NCBI GenBank assembly: GCA_951812925.1
Contig: OX638372.1
Coordinates: 54,372,028 to 54,436,027, forward strand
Length of the DNA stretch: 64,000 bases
Direction: 5' to 3'
DNA from: Calliopum simillimum
Lineage: Eukaryota > Arthropoda > Insecta > Diptera > Lauxaniidae
The position numbers and the translations under genes were made by a program. Positions 34,985-46,023 of the stretch are shown in pieces. Within the stretch, counting starts at the first letter, position 1; the number at the start of each line of letters is the position of its first letter. The notes under the pieces were generated by a model that saw only the letters and a program-made list of their open reading frames with translations, had not been told where the DNA came from and did no database searches.

Positions 34985-36170
34985 TACGTTCTATATTTAT
35001 TTTAAAATAGTTTTTTTGGGGTTGAATCTCAAAGTTCAATTTTTTATTTTATTTTTAACACTCAAAAAGACTGAACCGAAAAAAATTAAATTTTACAGTA
35101 GAAGTTTTTTTTTTTTTTAATGTTCTTTGCAAACATTGTAGTACAATAGTCAAAATTGCTTTCGCTATAACTCCGTATTGGTAACGGCTTATGAAGTTTG
35201 AAGTAAATTGGGGATGCAACTTTATGCCTCCGAGTATGTTTTTCCAAATCTTTTATTCATTTTGTCTTATATCTTTCCAGTTCTAAATAATTCAATATTC
35301 TTTTGCAAAGCCATCAACTTTAAAATGCGATTTCCCAAAAATTTAAAATCGGCTTGTGTGAATGGCTTAATAATACTCAGCCGACGATATATTAAAAGTA
35401 TGCAAAGTTGCATTTTCATATACGTAATGCTCGCAAATTCAAGACACTTAACCACTGTAAATTGAATTTATTTGTGCCATTCAAAAACCGGATTGGTAGA
35501 GTTAAATTACTTTACATATACTTATCTGAGTCTAAAAGGCACTTGCTTAATACTATATACTTAAGTAGTAACTTTTAATTTTAAAACACACACAATTTGT
35601 GTTCAACTCCAAAAGAATATTAATGATAGCAAATTTAAAACATCTGCTTTGATTTCCATAAGGACTTAACTTTTTCGATATGACTACTGGCTTGTTTATT
35701 CATGAATACACCGAATCATTTTTGGTTCGCAAATCAACAATTTTAGCTTGACACTCTTGCTGTAGCTGATATATTTCTCATGGTTTTGTTATTTATGTTC
35801 TTATTTTTTTTTGGCTATATGGAGATATGTATGTACAATATGAATATATACAAATTTATTTTACTTCCCAGCAAACATTTGGAAGATTTTCACAATTTTC
35901 GGGAATGCATTTGTTGTTCTCTTATTATTTTCTCAGAAAATGAAAAATTTCCGCCCTCAAAATAGGTCGAATAACGGTATTTTAGGAAAAAAATTTCTCA
36001 ATGGCAATGTTGATTCCGATTCCGGTCTCTCAATTGCTCATGATTTTTAAAATTTGCTGATCAAAATGTTCAAAAACACGATTTTCGAGGTAATATCGTC
36101 GATTTAAAAAAAATATATCTACTTTTTTTTTGATGTTTTCTGTTAATTATATCGAAACATGAAGAAAAAC
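34985..36170. other. AT-rich DNA before the TTAGG array
   Basis: No gene or family recognised. GATTCCGATTCCGGTCTCTC near 36012 faintly resembles wording at 9238 and 16730. Confidence 0.3.
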
Positions 36171-37384
36171 GTTAGGTTAGGTTAGGTTAGGTTAGGTTAG
36201 GTTAGGTTAGGTTAGGTTAGGTTAGGTTAGGTTAGGTTAGGTTAGGTTAGGTTAGGTTAGGTTAGGTTAGGTTAGGTTAGGTTAGGTTAGGTTAGGTTAG
36301 GTTAGGTTAGGTTAGGTTAGGTTAGGTTAGGTTAGGTTAGGTTAGGTTAGGTTAGGTTAGGTTAGGTTAGGTTAGGTTAGGTTAGGTTAGGTTAGGTTAG
36401 GTTAGGTTAGGTTAGGTTAGGTTAGGTTAGGTTAGGTTAGGTTAGGTTAGGTTAGGTTAGGTTAGGTTAGGTTAGGTTAGGTTAGGTTAGGTTAGGTTAG
36501 GTTAGGTTAGGTTAGGTTAGGTTAGGTTAGGTTAGGTTAGGTTAGGTTAGGTTAGGTTAGGTTAGGTTAGGTTAGGTTAGGTTAGGTTAGGTTAGGTTAG
36601 GTTAGGTTAGGTTAGGTTAGGTTAGGTTAGGTTAGGTTAGGTTAGGTTAGGTTAGGTTAGGTTAGGTTAGGTTAGGTTAGGTTAGGTTAGGTTAGGTTAG
36701 GTTAGGTTAGGTTAGGTTAGGTTAGGTTAGGTTAGGTTAGGTTAGGTTAGGTTAGGTTAGGTTAGGTTAGGTTAGGTTAGGTTAGGTTAGGTTAGGTTAG
36801 GTTAGGTTAGGTTAGGTTAGGTTAGGTTAGGTTAGGTTAGGTTAGGTTAGGTTAGGTTAGGTTAGGTTAGGTTAGGTTAGGTTAGGTTAGGTTAGGTTAG
36901 GTTAGGTTAGGTTAGGTTAGGTTAGGTTAGGTTAGGTTAGGTTAGGTTAGGTTAGGTTAGGTTAGGTTAGGTTAGGTTAGGTTAGGTTAGGTTAGGTTAG
37001 GTTAGGTTAGGTTAGGTTAGGTTAGGTTAGGTTAGGTAAGGTAAGGTAAGGTTAGGTTAGGTTAGGTTAGGTTAGGTTAGGTTAGGTTAGGTTAGGTTAG
37101 GTTAGGTAAGGTTAGGTTAGGTTAGGTTAGGTTAGGTTAGGTTAGGTTAGGTAAGGTTAGGTAAGGTTAGGTTAGGTTAGGTTAGGTTAGGTTAGGTTAG
37201 GTTAGGTTAGGTAAGGTTAGGTTAGGTTAGGTTAGGTTAGGTTAGGTTAGGTTAGGTTAGGTTAGGTTAGGTTAGGTTAGGTTAGGTAAGGTAAGGTAAG
37301 GTTAGGTTAGGTAAGGTAAGGTAAGGTTAGGTTAGGTTAGGTTAGTTTAGGTTAGGTTAGGTTAGGTTAGGTTAGGTTAGGTTA
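36171..37384 (+). repeat. (TTAGG)n array, about 243 units
   Basis: The unit GTTAG is repeated without a break from 36171 to about 37030. After that it continues to 37384 with scattered GTAAG variants and one GTTTAG. TTAGG is the ancestral arthropod telomere repeat. The array is interstitial here, flanked by ordinary AT-rich DNA on both sides. It could be an old telomeric insertion or a microsatellite expansion. Confidence 0.97.
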
Positions 37385-37736
37385 AGGCAATAGGCAATAA
37401 TACCACACATAGACCACAAGGGTTCTCTTCTTTAGCCTCTTTTTTGTTCAAGCTCCCTCTTTTTCTCCCGAAAATGAATGAAAGATGCTAAAATCCTTTG
37501 CTACCAATGCGTTGCAACTTGCAAGTGTTACCATATCATAAATTTTGTTGTATTTTTTCTACTCGCGAGTTTGACACAGACATGCAGTTTTTGTTTGTAT
37601 AAGACACAGTACACTGAAGTATTTGCTAGGTTTCTCTTCACACTGATAAAACAAGAATGTATACTTTATTGTCAAAATGAAGTCTTGATTTTTTTGTGTC
37701 AAATACATCAGTTCAGTGTAAAATACGAGTGTAGAG

Positions 37737-38758
37737 CAGTGCTGTCGTTTACACTTCAATTGAAGTGTTTTGCTCCTTTTTTATCAAAAACACTTCGCCA
37801 CTTCCCCTTTCATAAAATCACTTCACTTTTTCTTGAATACAAAATTTGCCTTAAAATTTGCCTATTCTTTTTATGAGAGTTCAGGAACATACTTTTTTGT
37901 ATGCCCGAAGCCTGCCCTGGCTGAAAAGTAATTTGTTTTTTCAATATATCAAGCGAACAAAGCAAGATTTCGATATGAGGAAATTTTTTGTAGAGAATTA
38001 AATTTTCCATCGAAATAGTTTATAGACCAAAAAACGAAAGCAAAAATTTCAAATTCTTGTGTTTCTTACGCTTTTGTCTATAACTGTTTTAAGGTCAGAG
38101 ATAGGTAAAGATATAGCAGAATATCATAAAAGTAGATAAAATTTCCTTTAAAACGCTTGATTATAAAATTTTTAGGTGGAAAATTGGCCGAAATATGGCT
38201 ACTCGAACATTTAAATTTTTTTTAAGAGGTCGGAAAATTTTTTTTTACTAAAAAAAAGGCGTCATACGAGAAAAGTGTATAATGCCTAAAATACTTAGAA
38301 TCATTTAAAGAATACGTTTAGTTTTTGGGTACATTTTATAATTTTTGAAAAATTGGTAAAAAAATTAAAAAAGTTCCAACAAATTCTGAAAAAAATTTAC
38401 ACATATTTCTTGGACTATTCTAAGCATTTTTTGCCTTATACATTTTTTTCGTAAGATGCCATGTTTTGAGTAAAAAACGTTTTTTCGACCGCATAAACGA
38501 AATTTCCATGTTCGAGTGGCCGGCCATATTTCGGTAAATTTTTGACCAAAGAAATTTTTTATTTATTTTTTTCATATTTTTTTAAAATATATTTTAAAAT
38601 TTTGTTACGTGTAGCATAAAAATGAATGAATTGAATAAATAAAATTGTGATTTTTATATTCACTTCGCTAATACTTCACTTTTTCAGAATTTTACTTCGC
38701 AACACTTCACTTTTTGCAAAATTTCACTTCGCTCAAACTTTTCAAAACGACAGCACTG
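37737..38758. mobile_element. Non-autonomous hAT-like element with 8-bp target duplication
   Basis: The ends CAGTGCTGTCGTTT and AAACGACAGCACTG are perfect inverted 14-mers. They are flanked by identical 8-mers GTGTAGAG at 37729-37736 and 38759-38766, the size hAT transposases make. The centre (about 38170-38550) is a palindrome related to the 24507-24784 inverted repeat. No transposase is present, so it would depend on one supplied elsewhere. Confidence 0.92.
38170..38550. repeat. Palindromic core of the hAT-like element
   Basis: GGCCGAAATATGGCTACTCG on the left is matched inverted by CGAGTGGCCGGCCATATTTC on the right. The AAGTGTATAATGCC and ACTTAGAAT phrases are matched by inverted CTAAGCATTTTTTGCC and ATACATTTTTTTCG. 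Confidence 0.8.
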
Positions 38759-38766
38759 GTGTAGAG

Positions 38767-40379
38767 AAAAGTACACGATGACTTGTACAGGCCGGGCCCC
38801 TACTCTTTAACTGCGATACAAAAAGTTTGCTGGGTTGAAATTGTGTTTTCTTAAAAATAAATTTTTTTTTTTTTTTAATCAGAGTTTGTATTTTATTTTC
38901 TTTTTGCATTTTATGGTATTTTCAACAAGCACGCGATGTAACTTCGCGAAATTTCTGCTGCTTAAATTACAAAAAAACCAAAAAATACATACACAAATAA
39001 ATAAATTTATTTCTTTTATTTGCTTATGCCTTCTTGCAGGACTCCAAACAGTGCCGGATTTACTTTTACGGAGATGGTGGAAAGTTTTTACAAGCGTGTA
39101 CTATGATCTCGGCTTTGAATTGGATGATGATGATTATGATGATGGTGATTAAAAAAAGCCATGTTAAAAACATTTGTGTAATTTTTTAAATAAAAAATAA
39201 AATTATAATATTGAGGTGTTGCGTGCTTATGCAATATACATATATGGGTACACGCAAGAGTACCTCTACACAACATCAGCAGAAAGTTGTTAAAAGCCCC
39301 AGTGGAAATCATTAACGGCGGGTCACCACACTAAGGACACCACTATTCGTCACGTTAATATACATACTTCATTATACGTACGGGTGGGATATAAACAAGG
39401 GTCATATTTTATTGAGTTCCCCCGTGACGGTTTCAAGGTAGGCTGCTGCTTGCGCTTTGATAACCCTGTTTCAAGTTGAAAGTGAAAAAAATATACTATA
39501 CACAAACACATACAAACAAAGATATTTACTTGCCCATACAAATTATGAAATAAAAAAAGTAAAATCCTTGCAAATTCAATTTAATTTGTAAAAGGAAAAA
39601 GTGGCAAAAAAGTGCGGTGCACGAGCGAAAAACTTGCAACACAAGTGAAACTTTTAGTTAAAACAACTTCAATGGCTGACTACCCCCTAATTGCGTATAA
39701 ATTTGGATAACTTAAGCAATCCTTCAAATGATTTTCTGGTAAGTGCTTGCTATTTACTTACATTTTTCTCTTTTTTTAAAATTAATATGAACTTTATAAA
39801 ATTTTAAACCTTAAAGCTTTTAGAATAATTAAAATATAATGTGAACGTAAGTACGTGGCGATGCTCGAAGGGAATACAGTAGTTAAATGTGCATGGCTGC
39901 GCAGTAGGGAGTTTTTCGATAAAAGAAAAAAGGATTTTATTGTTCTTGGTATCAAATTTAAATTTTTGTGAATTTCAATATGTTTTATGTGCAAAAACTA
40001 CAAAACATTAATTCGCTGAAATTAATTTTATTTAAATATCATTGTACCGCCCCTATTCGAAGTACTTGAGTCACGCAAATTTTTGACACGGAAGATAATA
40101 CGTAGGTACCTATACATGTATGTACGTACTTGAATATTAAAAATATTTGCAACACGTGTTATGGCATTGACATGTTTTTTTATATACAAAATATTATATT
40201 TTCAATTTTTATTAAAAAGACACATATAGGTTTGAGCTTAGAATTTGCTTCAAAACATTACTTTTTTAAACTTTTAATGCTCAAAAAGTTTTTCGTCAAA
40301 CACTATTCTAACTAATGTCTTTTGTGCCGGCTTAAAATGTTACATTTAAAAGCGAATTTCCATACCTATTCTATAGAAA
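38767..40379. other. Intergenic DNA, weak exon-like spots only
   Basis: A good acceptor (CTTATGCCTTCTTGCAG at 39025-39041) precedes a short frame ending in an acidic run and a stop at 39152, with AATAAA-like signals near 39187. A GTAAGTGC donor-like site is at 39740. Neither has supporting homology. Confidence 0.25.
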
Positions 40380-40606
40380 ATATCCTGAGCTAAAAAATTA
40401 TCGAACAACATTTTTCTGTAATAATAGCCGCCAGAGAGATATTTACAAAAACTTTTTTTTGTGTCCTTTGATCTTGTCAAACTTTTTTTAACCTCACATG
40501 CAATCAATAGGGCTTTTGAAATTTTATTTGTAACAGTGTATTTAAGACATATTTTGAGCTCCATGCGTATTATTTCAATTTCAAATCTCTAATTTGCCTG
40601 GACTAC
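40380..40606. mobile_element. Degenerate half-copy of the 33.9-kb palindrome
   Basis: ACAACATTTTTCTGTAATAA, AGATATTTACAAAAAC and the end GCCTGGACTA follow the order of the right arm of 33900-34984, with many substitutions. Confidence 0.45.
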
Positions 40607-40934
40607 ATTATGAAAGCGTAGAGTGAAAAAACTCCTTCGAGCAGCATACTTTTGAGTGTAATTTTAAAAATGCTTACGGCTTGGAAAATTTTTCAACGGT
40701 TTTGAATTTATTATACAATAGTTTAAGTGAATGGTGCAATTTTTTTTAGATTTTTTAAAGTCATAGAATATAAAAAGATGCCTTTGTAGGTTTTAATTGT
40801 AGCTAGCGTAGCATGTCTCAAATCCAGACTGTGATACCAACTAAAAACAATTAGCAATTTTTCACAACAGATGGCGCTAGTGAGCTTTATGATCTATACA
40901 TATAGCGTTCTTGTACAGAGGAATTTGTCCTTAG

Positions 40935-41011
40935 CAAAAGCCTAATTGGTAAAGCACCGCATTCTCTTTCATTAGAAAACCGGAGGCAAGGGTTCGAGTG
41001 TGGCTTCTGAC
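40935..41011 (+). repeat. tRNA-like (Pol III box) module
   Basis: AGCCTAATTGGTAAAGCACC is close to a tRNA A box and D-arm. About 30 bases on, GGCAAGGGTTCGAGTGTGGC is B-box-like. The module ends exactly where the palindromic element at 41012 begins. No clean acceptor stem is visible. Confidence 0.45.
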
Positions 41012-42549
41012 CACGGTGATACGGAAGAAAATTATTTACGTATAAAAGTGTCGCTAAAATCGGTTGATATGAAAAAATTTGTGTTTTTTTCCTGATTCAG
41101 AATCTGTTTTTAGCGAAATCCTATCACATCCCCTTCAAAAGTTATACTAAAAATACCTTTTAATAAGTATTTTTGGAATTCTTCAATTAAAAATATGTTG
41201 TTACATTTTCATAAGGTTACGAAGCTTCTCGAAGGTAATAGGGGAGGCCTAGATTTACAAAAAATTGCACCCCGTGGGGGTCTAAAATGTACCCCTAAGG
41301 AGTTATAGGGTTAAAACTGATTTTCTGCCTCTTTTCAGAAAAAAAAATTTTCTTGGATCACCCTAACGTTTTAGGGAAAACATTTCTATGGCAAAGATTT
41401 AACTAATTGTAAGAGCTTTCAGACAGTGTATATGGTTTATAGAGTTTAAAAGGATTTCGCAAAGTTCTGGACCTTTAAAATTGATATTTTAATTATTTTT
41501 CCCCATTTTTTGACTTTGATGGCCTTTTTAGTATGAAAAAGGTCCTATTAATATAGCTTTTCGTAATTCTTTTTGAAATCTTCGTTAAATATTCTTTCAT
41601 CCGATAGTACATTTGTCATACCAATTTTTTTGATTGAGGTTAGACAACAATACTTTTCTATGTAACACACGTGTTACTCGCATGCGTTGCGCTGCATATG
41701 ATGTAGTGCACGGTGATACGGAGGAAAATTATTTACGTATAAAAAAAAGAAAATTATTTACGTATAAAAGTGTTGCTAAAATTGGTTTGGATGATAAAAT
41801 TTATTTTTATTTTGCTGATTCAGAATCTGTTTTTAGCGAAATCCTATCAGATCCCAATTAAAAGTTATACTAAAAATACCTTTTAATAAGTATTTAAAGG
41901 AATTCTTCAATTAAAAGTATGTTATGTTACATACATACATACATATATGTTGTATATATATGACAAATGCACTATCATATTAAAGGATATTTAACGAAGA
42001 TTTCAAAAAAAAATCACGAAAAGCTATAGTAATAGGACCTTTTTCATACTAAAATGGCCATCAAAGTCAAAAAATGTGGGAAAAAAATTAAAATATCAAT
42101 TTTAAAGGTCCAGAACTTTGCGAAATCCTTTTAAACCCTATAAGCCATATACACAATCTGAAAGCTCTTACAATAAGCTAAATCTTTGCCATCGAAACGT
42201 TTTCTCTAAAACGTTAGGGTGATCCAAGAAAATTTTTTTTTCTGAAAAGAGGCAGAAAATCAGTTTTAACCCTATAACTCCTTAGGGGTACATTTTAGAC
42301 CCCCACGGGGTGCAATTTTTTGTAAATCTAGGCCTCCCCTATTACCTTCGAGAAGGTTCGTAACCTTATGAAAATGTAACAACATATTTTTAATTGAAGA
42401 ATTCCAAAAATACTTATTAAAAGGTATTTTTAGTATAACTTTTGAAGGGGATGTGATAGGATTTCGCTAAAAACAGATTCTGAATCAGGAAAAAAACACA
42501 ATTTTAGCGACACTTTTATACGTAAATAATTTTCTTCCGTATCATCGTG
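41012..42549. mobile_element. 1538-bp fold-back element with about 600-bp arms and TGAC duplication
   Basis: The left arm 41012-41622 starts CACGGTGATACGGAAGAAAA. The right arm 41958-42549 is its inverted copy with few mismatches. TGAC flanks both sides (41008-41011 and 42550-42553), a plausible 4-bp target duplication. The central spacer contains a second start, CACGGTGATACGGAGG at 41708, followed by a direct copy of the first 190 bases of the arm. Relatives are at 46024-46725 and 11570-12118. No transposase is encoded. Confidence 0.9.
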
Positions 42550-42553
42550 TGAC

Positions 42554-43480
42554 AAGAACTATCTAAAACTGATCGGATGAGGCTATATACATGTTTATTA
42601 ATTTTATATATTTGCAAAATTTTTATTATCTTATTTTTATTCTTTCGTCATTACGAATTAGCTTTAAGTACACTTTTGTTACCTAGTCTGTAAGGAATTT
42701 ATATTCAAAGGCTTAAATAAATAAATACTAAATAATTTCTTATAGAAACTTGACGAACTCTGACCATATTGCAATATAAATTAAGAATTTTTTCGAATTA
42801 TATTAAAAACTCCCGATAAGAAATTAGTTCAGTTATTCCGGATTAGGATCAGATTCGGATTAGGTAATCCTTAATATGGTCATCTGATCAGTTTCTCATC
42901 AGGACTTTATACCAAAAATCTTAATACGATCTTAGTGCGCTGTTTAAATCAAATTTCCAGAACTAAATTGTAGTATGGAATTTAGTTCATCTGATCCAGT
43001 CCTTTTGTAATACATATTCCATAACAAAACGTCCATAGAAAGTTTTCTCAAACATATTTTACGTGGTTATCATGTTTATATCATAACAAATGCATATATT
43101 AAATCAAACGTATTAATCAATGCTACAAAATGTTTTAGGAAAGCGTTTTGTGAGCGGACGAAATTAAAATTAATTTACATGGATATGATCCCATCCTCAC
43201 TAATAAATATATTACTTTTCTGATGAGGGCCTTAAATATCCTGGTCCGTTCCTGAAAACTTTATGGGATCCAGACCGGATCAGCTCAAACGGATCAGGTC
43301 CGTTTAATATGAGGTGTCACGTTTATTCGTCATTGTCGGATCAGAAAGCCTGACTCGTTCCTGATCATTCTTCAAACAAGCCTGATCCGAATCGGATTAA
43401 AACCTGAACTTTTTTCTAGTCGGGCTAGCATATCCCGATGTCTGTGGGAGGCATGAAATCTAAAATTTTTTCAAAGGATT
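42554..43480. other. AT-rich DNA with many GGATCAG/CTGATCC motifs
   Basis: From about 42830 to 43420 GGATCAG, GGATTAGG and CCTGATC motifs recur in both orientations, suggesting a diverged repeat. No coding signal. Confidence 0.35.
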
Positions 43481-43489
43481 TTATTTGTC

Positions 43490-44060
43490 CCTAAGAACTT
43501 TACATATGTGCCAAGTCTCATCGACATGGCGAATTTTATTCGGGCGTAACAACGCTCATTTTTCTAGTGAACATTATGTATCCCGGTGCTCTTTACACAT
43601 GTACCAAATCTTATCCATGTGCGTTAAATATTTTTAGAAAGTATGATGAAGTAATCTTTTTGGGGGCGTGGCACCGCTAATTTTTTCATTGTAAATTATT
43701 AATCCAGGTATTTTTTACATACATAAGTACTAAATCTCATCGATGTTCTTTAAATAGGCTCAGATATGATGAATTAATTTTTTGGGGGGCGTGCCACCGC
43801 CCATTTTTTTAGCCATATAGACATAGTATCTTCCGATACTTAGGGGCTGTCCATAAACTCCGTGATGCTAAAATTCGCTATATTGAACCCCCCCTATGTG
43901 ACGGTAGTTTCATATAAAAAATAATAAAAATACACCAAGCGTGACGCTTGCTCGAACCCCCCTTCCCCCGAGGAGCGTCACGGAGTTTATGGACAACCCC
44001 TAATATGCTTGTGAAAGTTACATTAAAATCGGTTGATGAGTTTTCGATTCAAATATATGT
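43490..44060 (+). mobile_element. Second tandem-module repeat (GGGCGTGGCACCGC), interrupted by a MITE
   Basis: Three imperfect modules near 43500, 43590 and 43710 each carry CTTTACA-ATGT-CCAAATCTCATCGATG and then GGGCGTGGCACCGCCCATTTTT. The copy continues after 44003 with TGTGAAAGTTACATTAAAAT. The GGCGTGGCACC phrase is also found in the 142-bp family, but the rest differs. Confidence 0.5.
43840..44003. mobile_element. Complete 164-bp MITE (GGCTGTCCATAAACTCCGTG)
   Basis: TTAGGGGCTGTCCATAAACT (left) and AGTTTATGGACAACCCCTAA (right) are inverted with one mismatch, and the inner CCGTGA/TCACGG extends the pairing to about 26 bp. The interior has C-rich tracts and TGACG motifs. It defines both ends of the family also seen at 368 and 6112. 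Confidence 0.9.
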
Positions 44061-45000
44061 ACAAACAAACAAAATTAAATATTTTTACAGCAGTTGATTT
44101 TTGTCAGTATATTTTATTTCCCTCAAACTGTGGTTTGCTTTCATAAAAAATCAAGAAACCGAAATAGCGTCGTCAAACAAAAACATTGTTGTTCCGTTTC
44201 GCTGGGCATTGCTTCACTTCACCATCAATTCATTCATTCACCACAGCGCACAAGGGTGAATAACAATGGAAAAAATGCGTGATTTGTTACCACCTCCTAT
44301 AAGTATGCAATGTTATTTTCTATTTGTATTTGTTTTTTTATTGCGTACGTGATTGCTGTTCTTATAATTCGAAAGAACTTTTTCGTTATATGATTTGTAC
44401 AAGTTCGTGTTAACAACATAGTATGTGGCAGCAGCGGCGCATGTTGTTCGAGTCTTTCATGATTGTCTTTCGGGGTTACAAACGAGTTCTTGGTAACTCT
44501 AATAAAACTTTTCCGCTCGCGGTTAGTTTAATTCCTCCACCCTGGGGAAAGTCCCCGGGCCTAGGATAGAAAGTATCCAAGGTGTAAAAAGTGTTATTAA
44601 AATAGCAAAAGTGTTATTTAATAACATTCGCCTATATTTCGGGGAAATCCGCCATTGCGTTTAATGAAGACATTCTAACGAATCGAATTTTGCAATTGGT
44701 GTCTCCGGAAATGTGCCAGAATTTCTAAGAAATCGACAGTTAAGTGGAATTCGTTCTGCTTTACACTGAATGGGGCTTAATTTGAGAAATTCGAACAACC
44801 AAACTGCTTTTTTGTTTTATGTGTGTTTGTTTTACTTTAATTTTGTAAACAGTTTTATGTTATTTAATGACAAATAGAACGCAATTATTTGATTTACTGA
44901 AAATTTATGACTGACGCCTACTAAGCGAACTTTTGCTAGGCCCTCCGTATAACAATGAACCTGCTGTAGTGAGGCGAAAATCGTTAAAAAACCGCAACAT
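44061..45000. other. Intergenic DNA
   Basis: No gene recognised. At 44919-44955 CTACTAAGCGAACTTTTGCT with AGGCCCTCCGTATAAC is nearly identical to 51730-51766, just after a mariner relic, so it is probably a transposon end. Confidence 0.35.
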
Positions 45001-45039
45001 TACCGACTGTTAACATTGGAAAATCGTCTATTATGACTT

Positions 45040-45445
45040 GGAGGTGGCAGAAGAGTAGGAACTTTTGTTCTATAGACATAAACATAACCTAAGAACAATA
45101 TTTTACCATAAAACATTGAAAACCTTGTCATATGGCAAACCCCATTTCAAATTCAATCAGCATAACGATTCAAAGCATAAGCGACTATGGTGCTTCAGTA
45201 TAACTATTGCAAAGTGATGGATGCATTAGCCCAAAGTCCCGACTTAAATCCTATCGAAAATTTGTGGGTCATTTTAAAGAAAAAGGTCACTCAATTTCAA
45301 CCAAAAATTTAACTTCATTCAAAACTATAATATTGGAAGATACTGAGTAATTACAATACAACCTGAAAAATTTGTTTGATTCTAGATGCTAATAGTGGCC
45401 ATGCGAAGAGGGCTATAAAGAAGGAAGATACTAAAAATTTAATAT
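45040..45445 (+). pseudogene. Tc1-type transposase C-terminal fragment
   Basis: The upstream part (around 45145-45200) reads NQHNDSKHK in one frame, matching the motif around the second catalytic aspartate. From 45230 another frame reads AQSPDLNPIENLWVILKKKV, the hallmark D-x34-E end of Tc1 transposases, followed by a helical C-terminus with stops. Frames are broken and the first catalytic region is not visible. It is a dead relic. Confidence 0.85.
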
Positions 45446-45799
45446 GAAAACAATTTATTTTCATTTGTGTAAACAATTTTTTGATAGTTACATTCTTCAA
45501 AAATTGAGTATTATTTGTTTTTGTTGTATTTTTCCTATATTTTGCATTGAATTCGCATTTTTTTCTTACGAAACCTTTTCGAATTCAATAAATAACAATT
45601 ATTGGTTAAAAGAATTTTGGTAAAAAAATATCATTTAGATGTCGCTTATTGCAGTTTTATGCAAAATCTCAGCTTGTTCCAAATATTATTTTATTATGAT
45701 CTCAAAAATTCTCCAAGGAATCGTGCAAAAAATTTAATTTTGAATCAAAGTATTGGGTCTGAAAGTTATTAGTTTCCAGCGTCATTTTTTTCCAAAACT

Positions 45800-45990
45800 T
45801 GAGACCTTATTGTGAAAAAATCGTTACAAATTTTTTTATTCAAAGTACTTATTGTCCATCGGAAGCTACAACTTTTTCCCATCTTTCTGGCAATTTATGA
45901 ATTCCGGACCAAAAAATTTTTCATCTTTTGAGCCCAACAACGAATCGATTCAATTTTTGATTTCCTCGACTGAAGTGAAGCGTATTACGT
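45800..45990 (-). pseudogene. mariner transposase C-terminal fragment
   Basis: On the minus strand, two frames together give FTSVEEIKN and then GIHKLPERWEKVVASDGQ, the C-terminal end of mariner transposases. Stops and shifts are present and no catalytic motif is left. Confidence 0.75.
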
Positions 45991-46023
45991 TAAGAGCGTT
46001 CTGCATCGATCGAAACAAGTAGT

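Noticed and set aside
37478..37876. 132-aa plus-strand open frame
   Set aside because: It crosses the left boundary of a hAT-like element and its target duplication, so it is not an ancestral gene.
39042..39152. Possible terminal exon with acidic tail
   Set aside because: The acceptor is good and AATAAA-like signals follow, but there is no upstream exon or homology, and a GATGAT repeat explains the acidic end.
39560..39750. Possible 5' non-coding exon ending at a GTAAGT donor
   Set aside because: Only a donor-like site supports it. The longest ATG frame there is 12 codons.
44094..44282. 62-aa plus-strand open frame
   Set aside because: No domain or splice evidence, and the frame is no longer than expected by chance.
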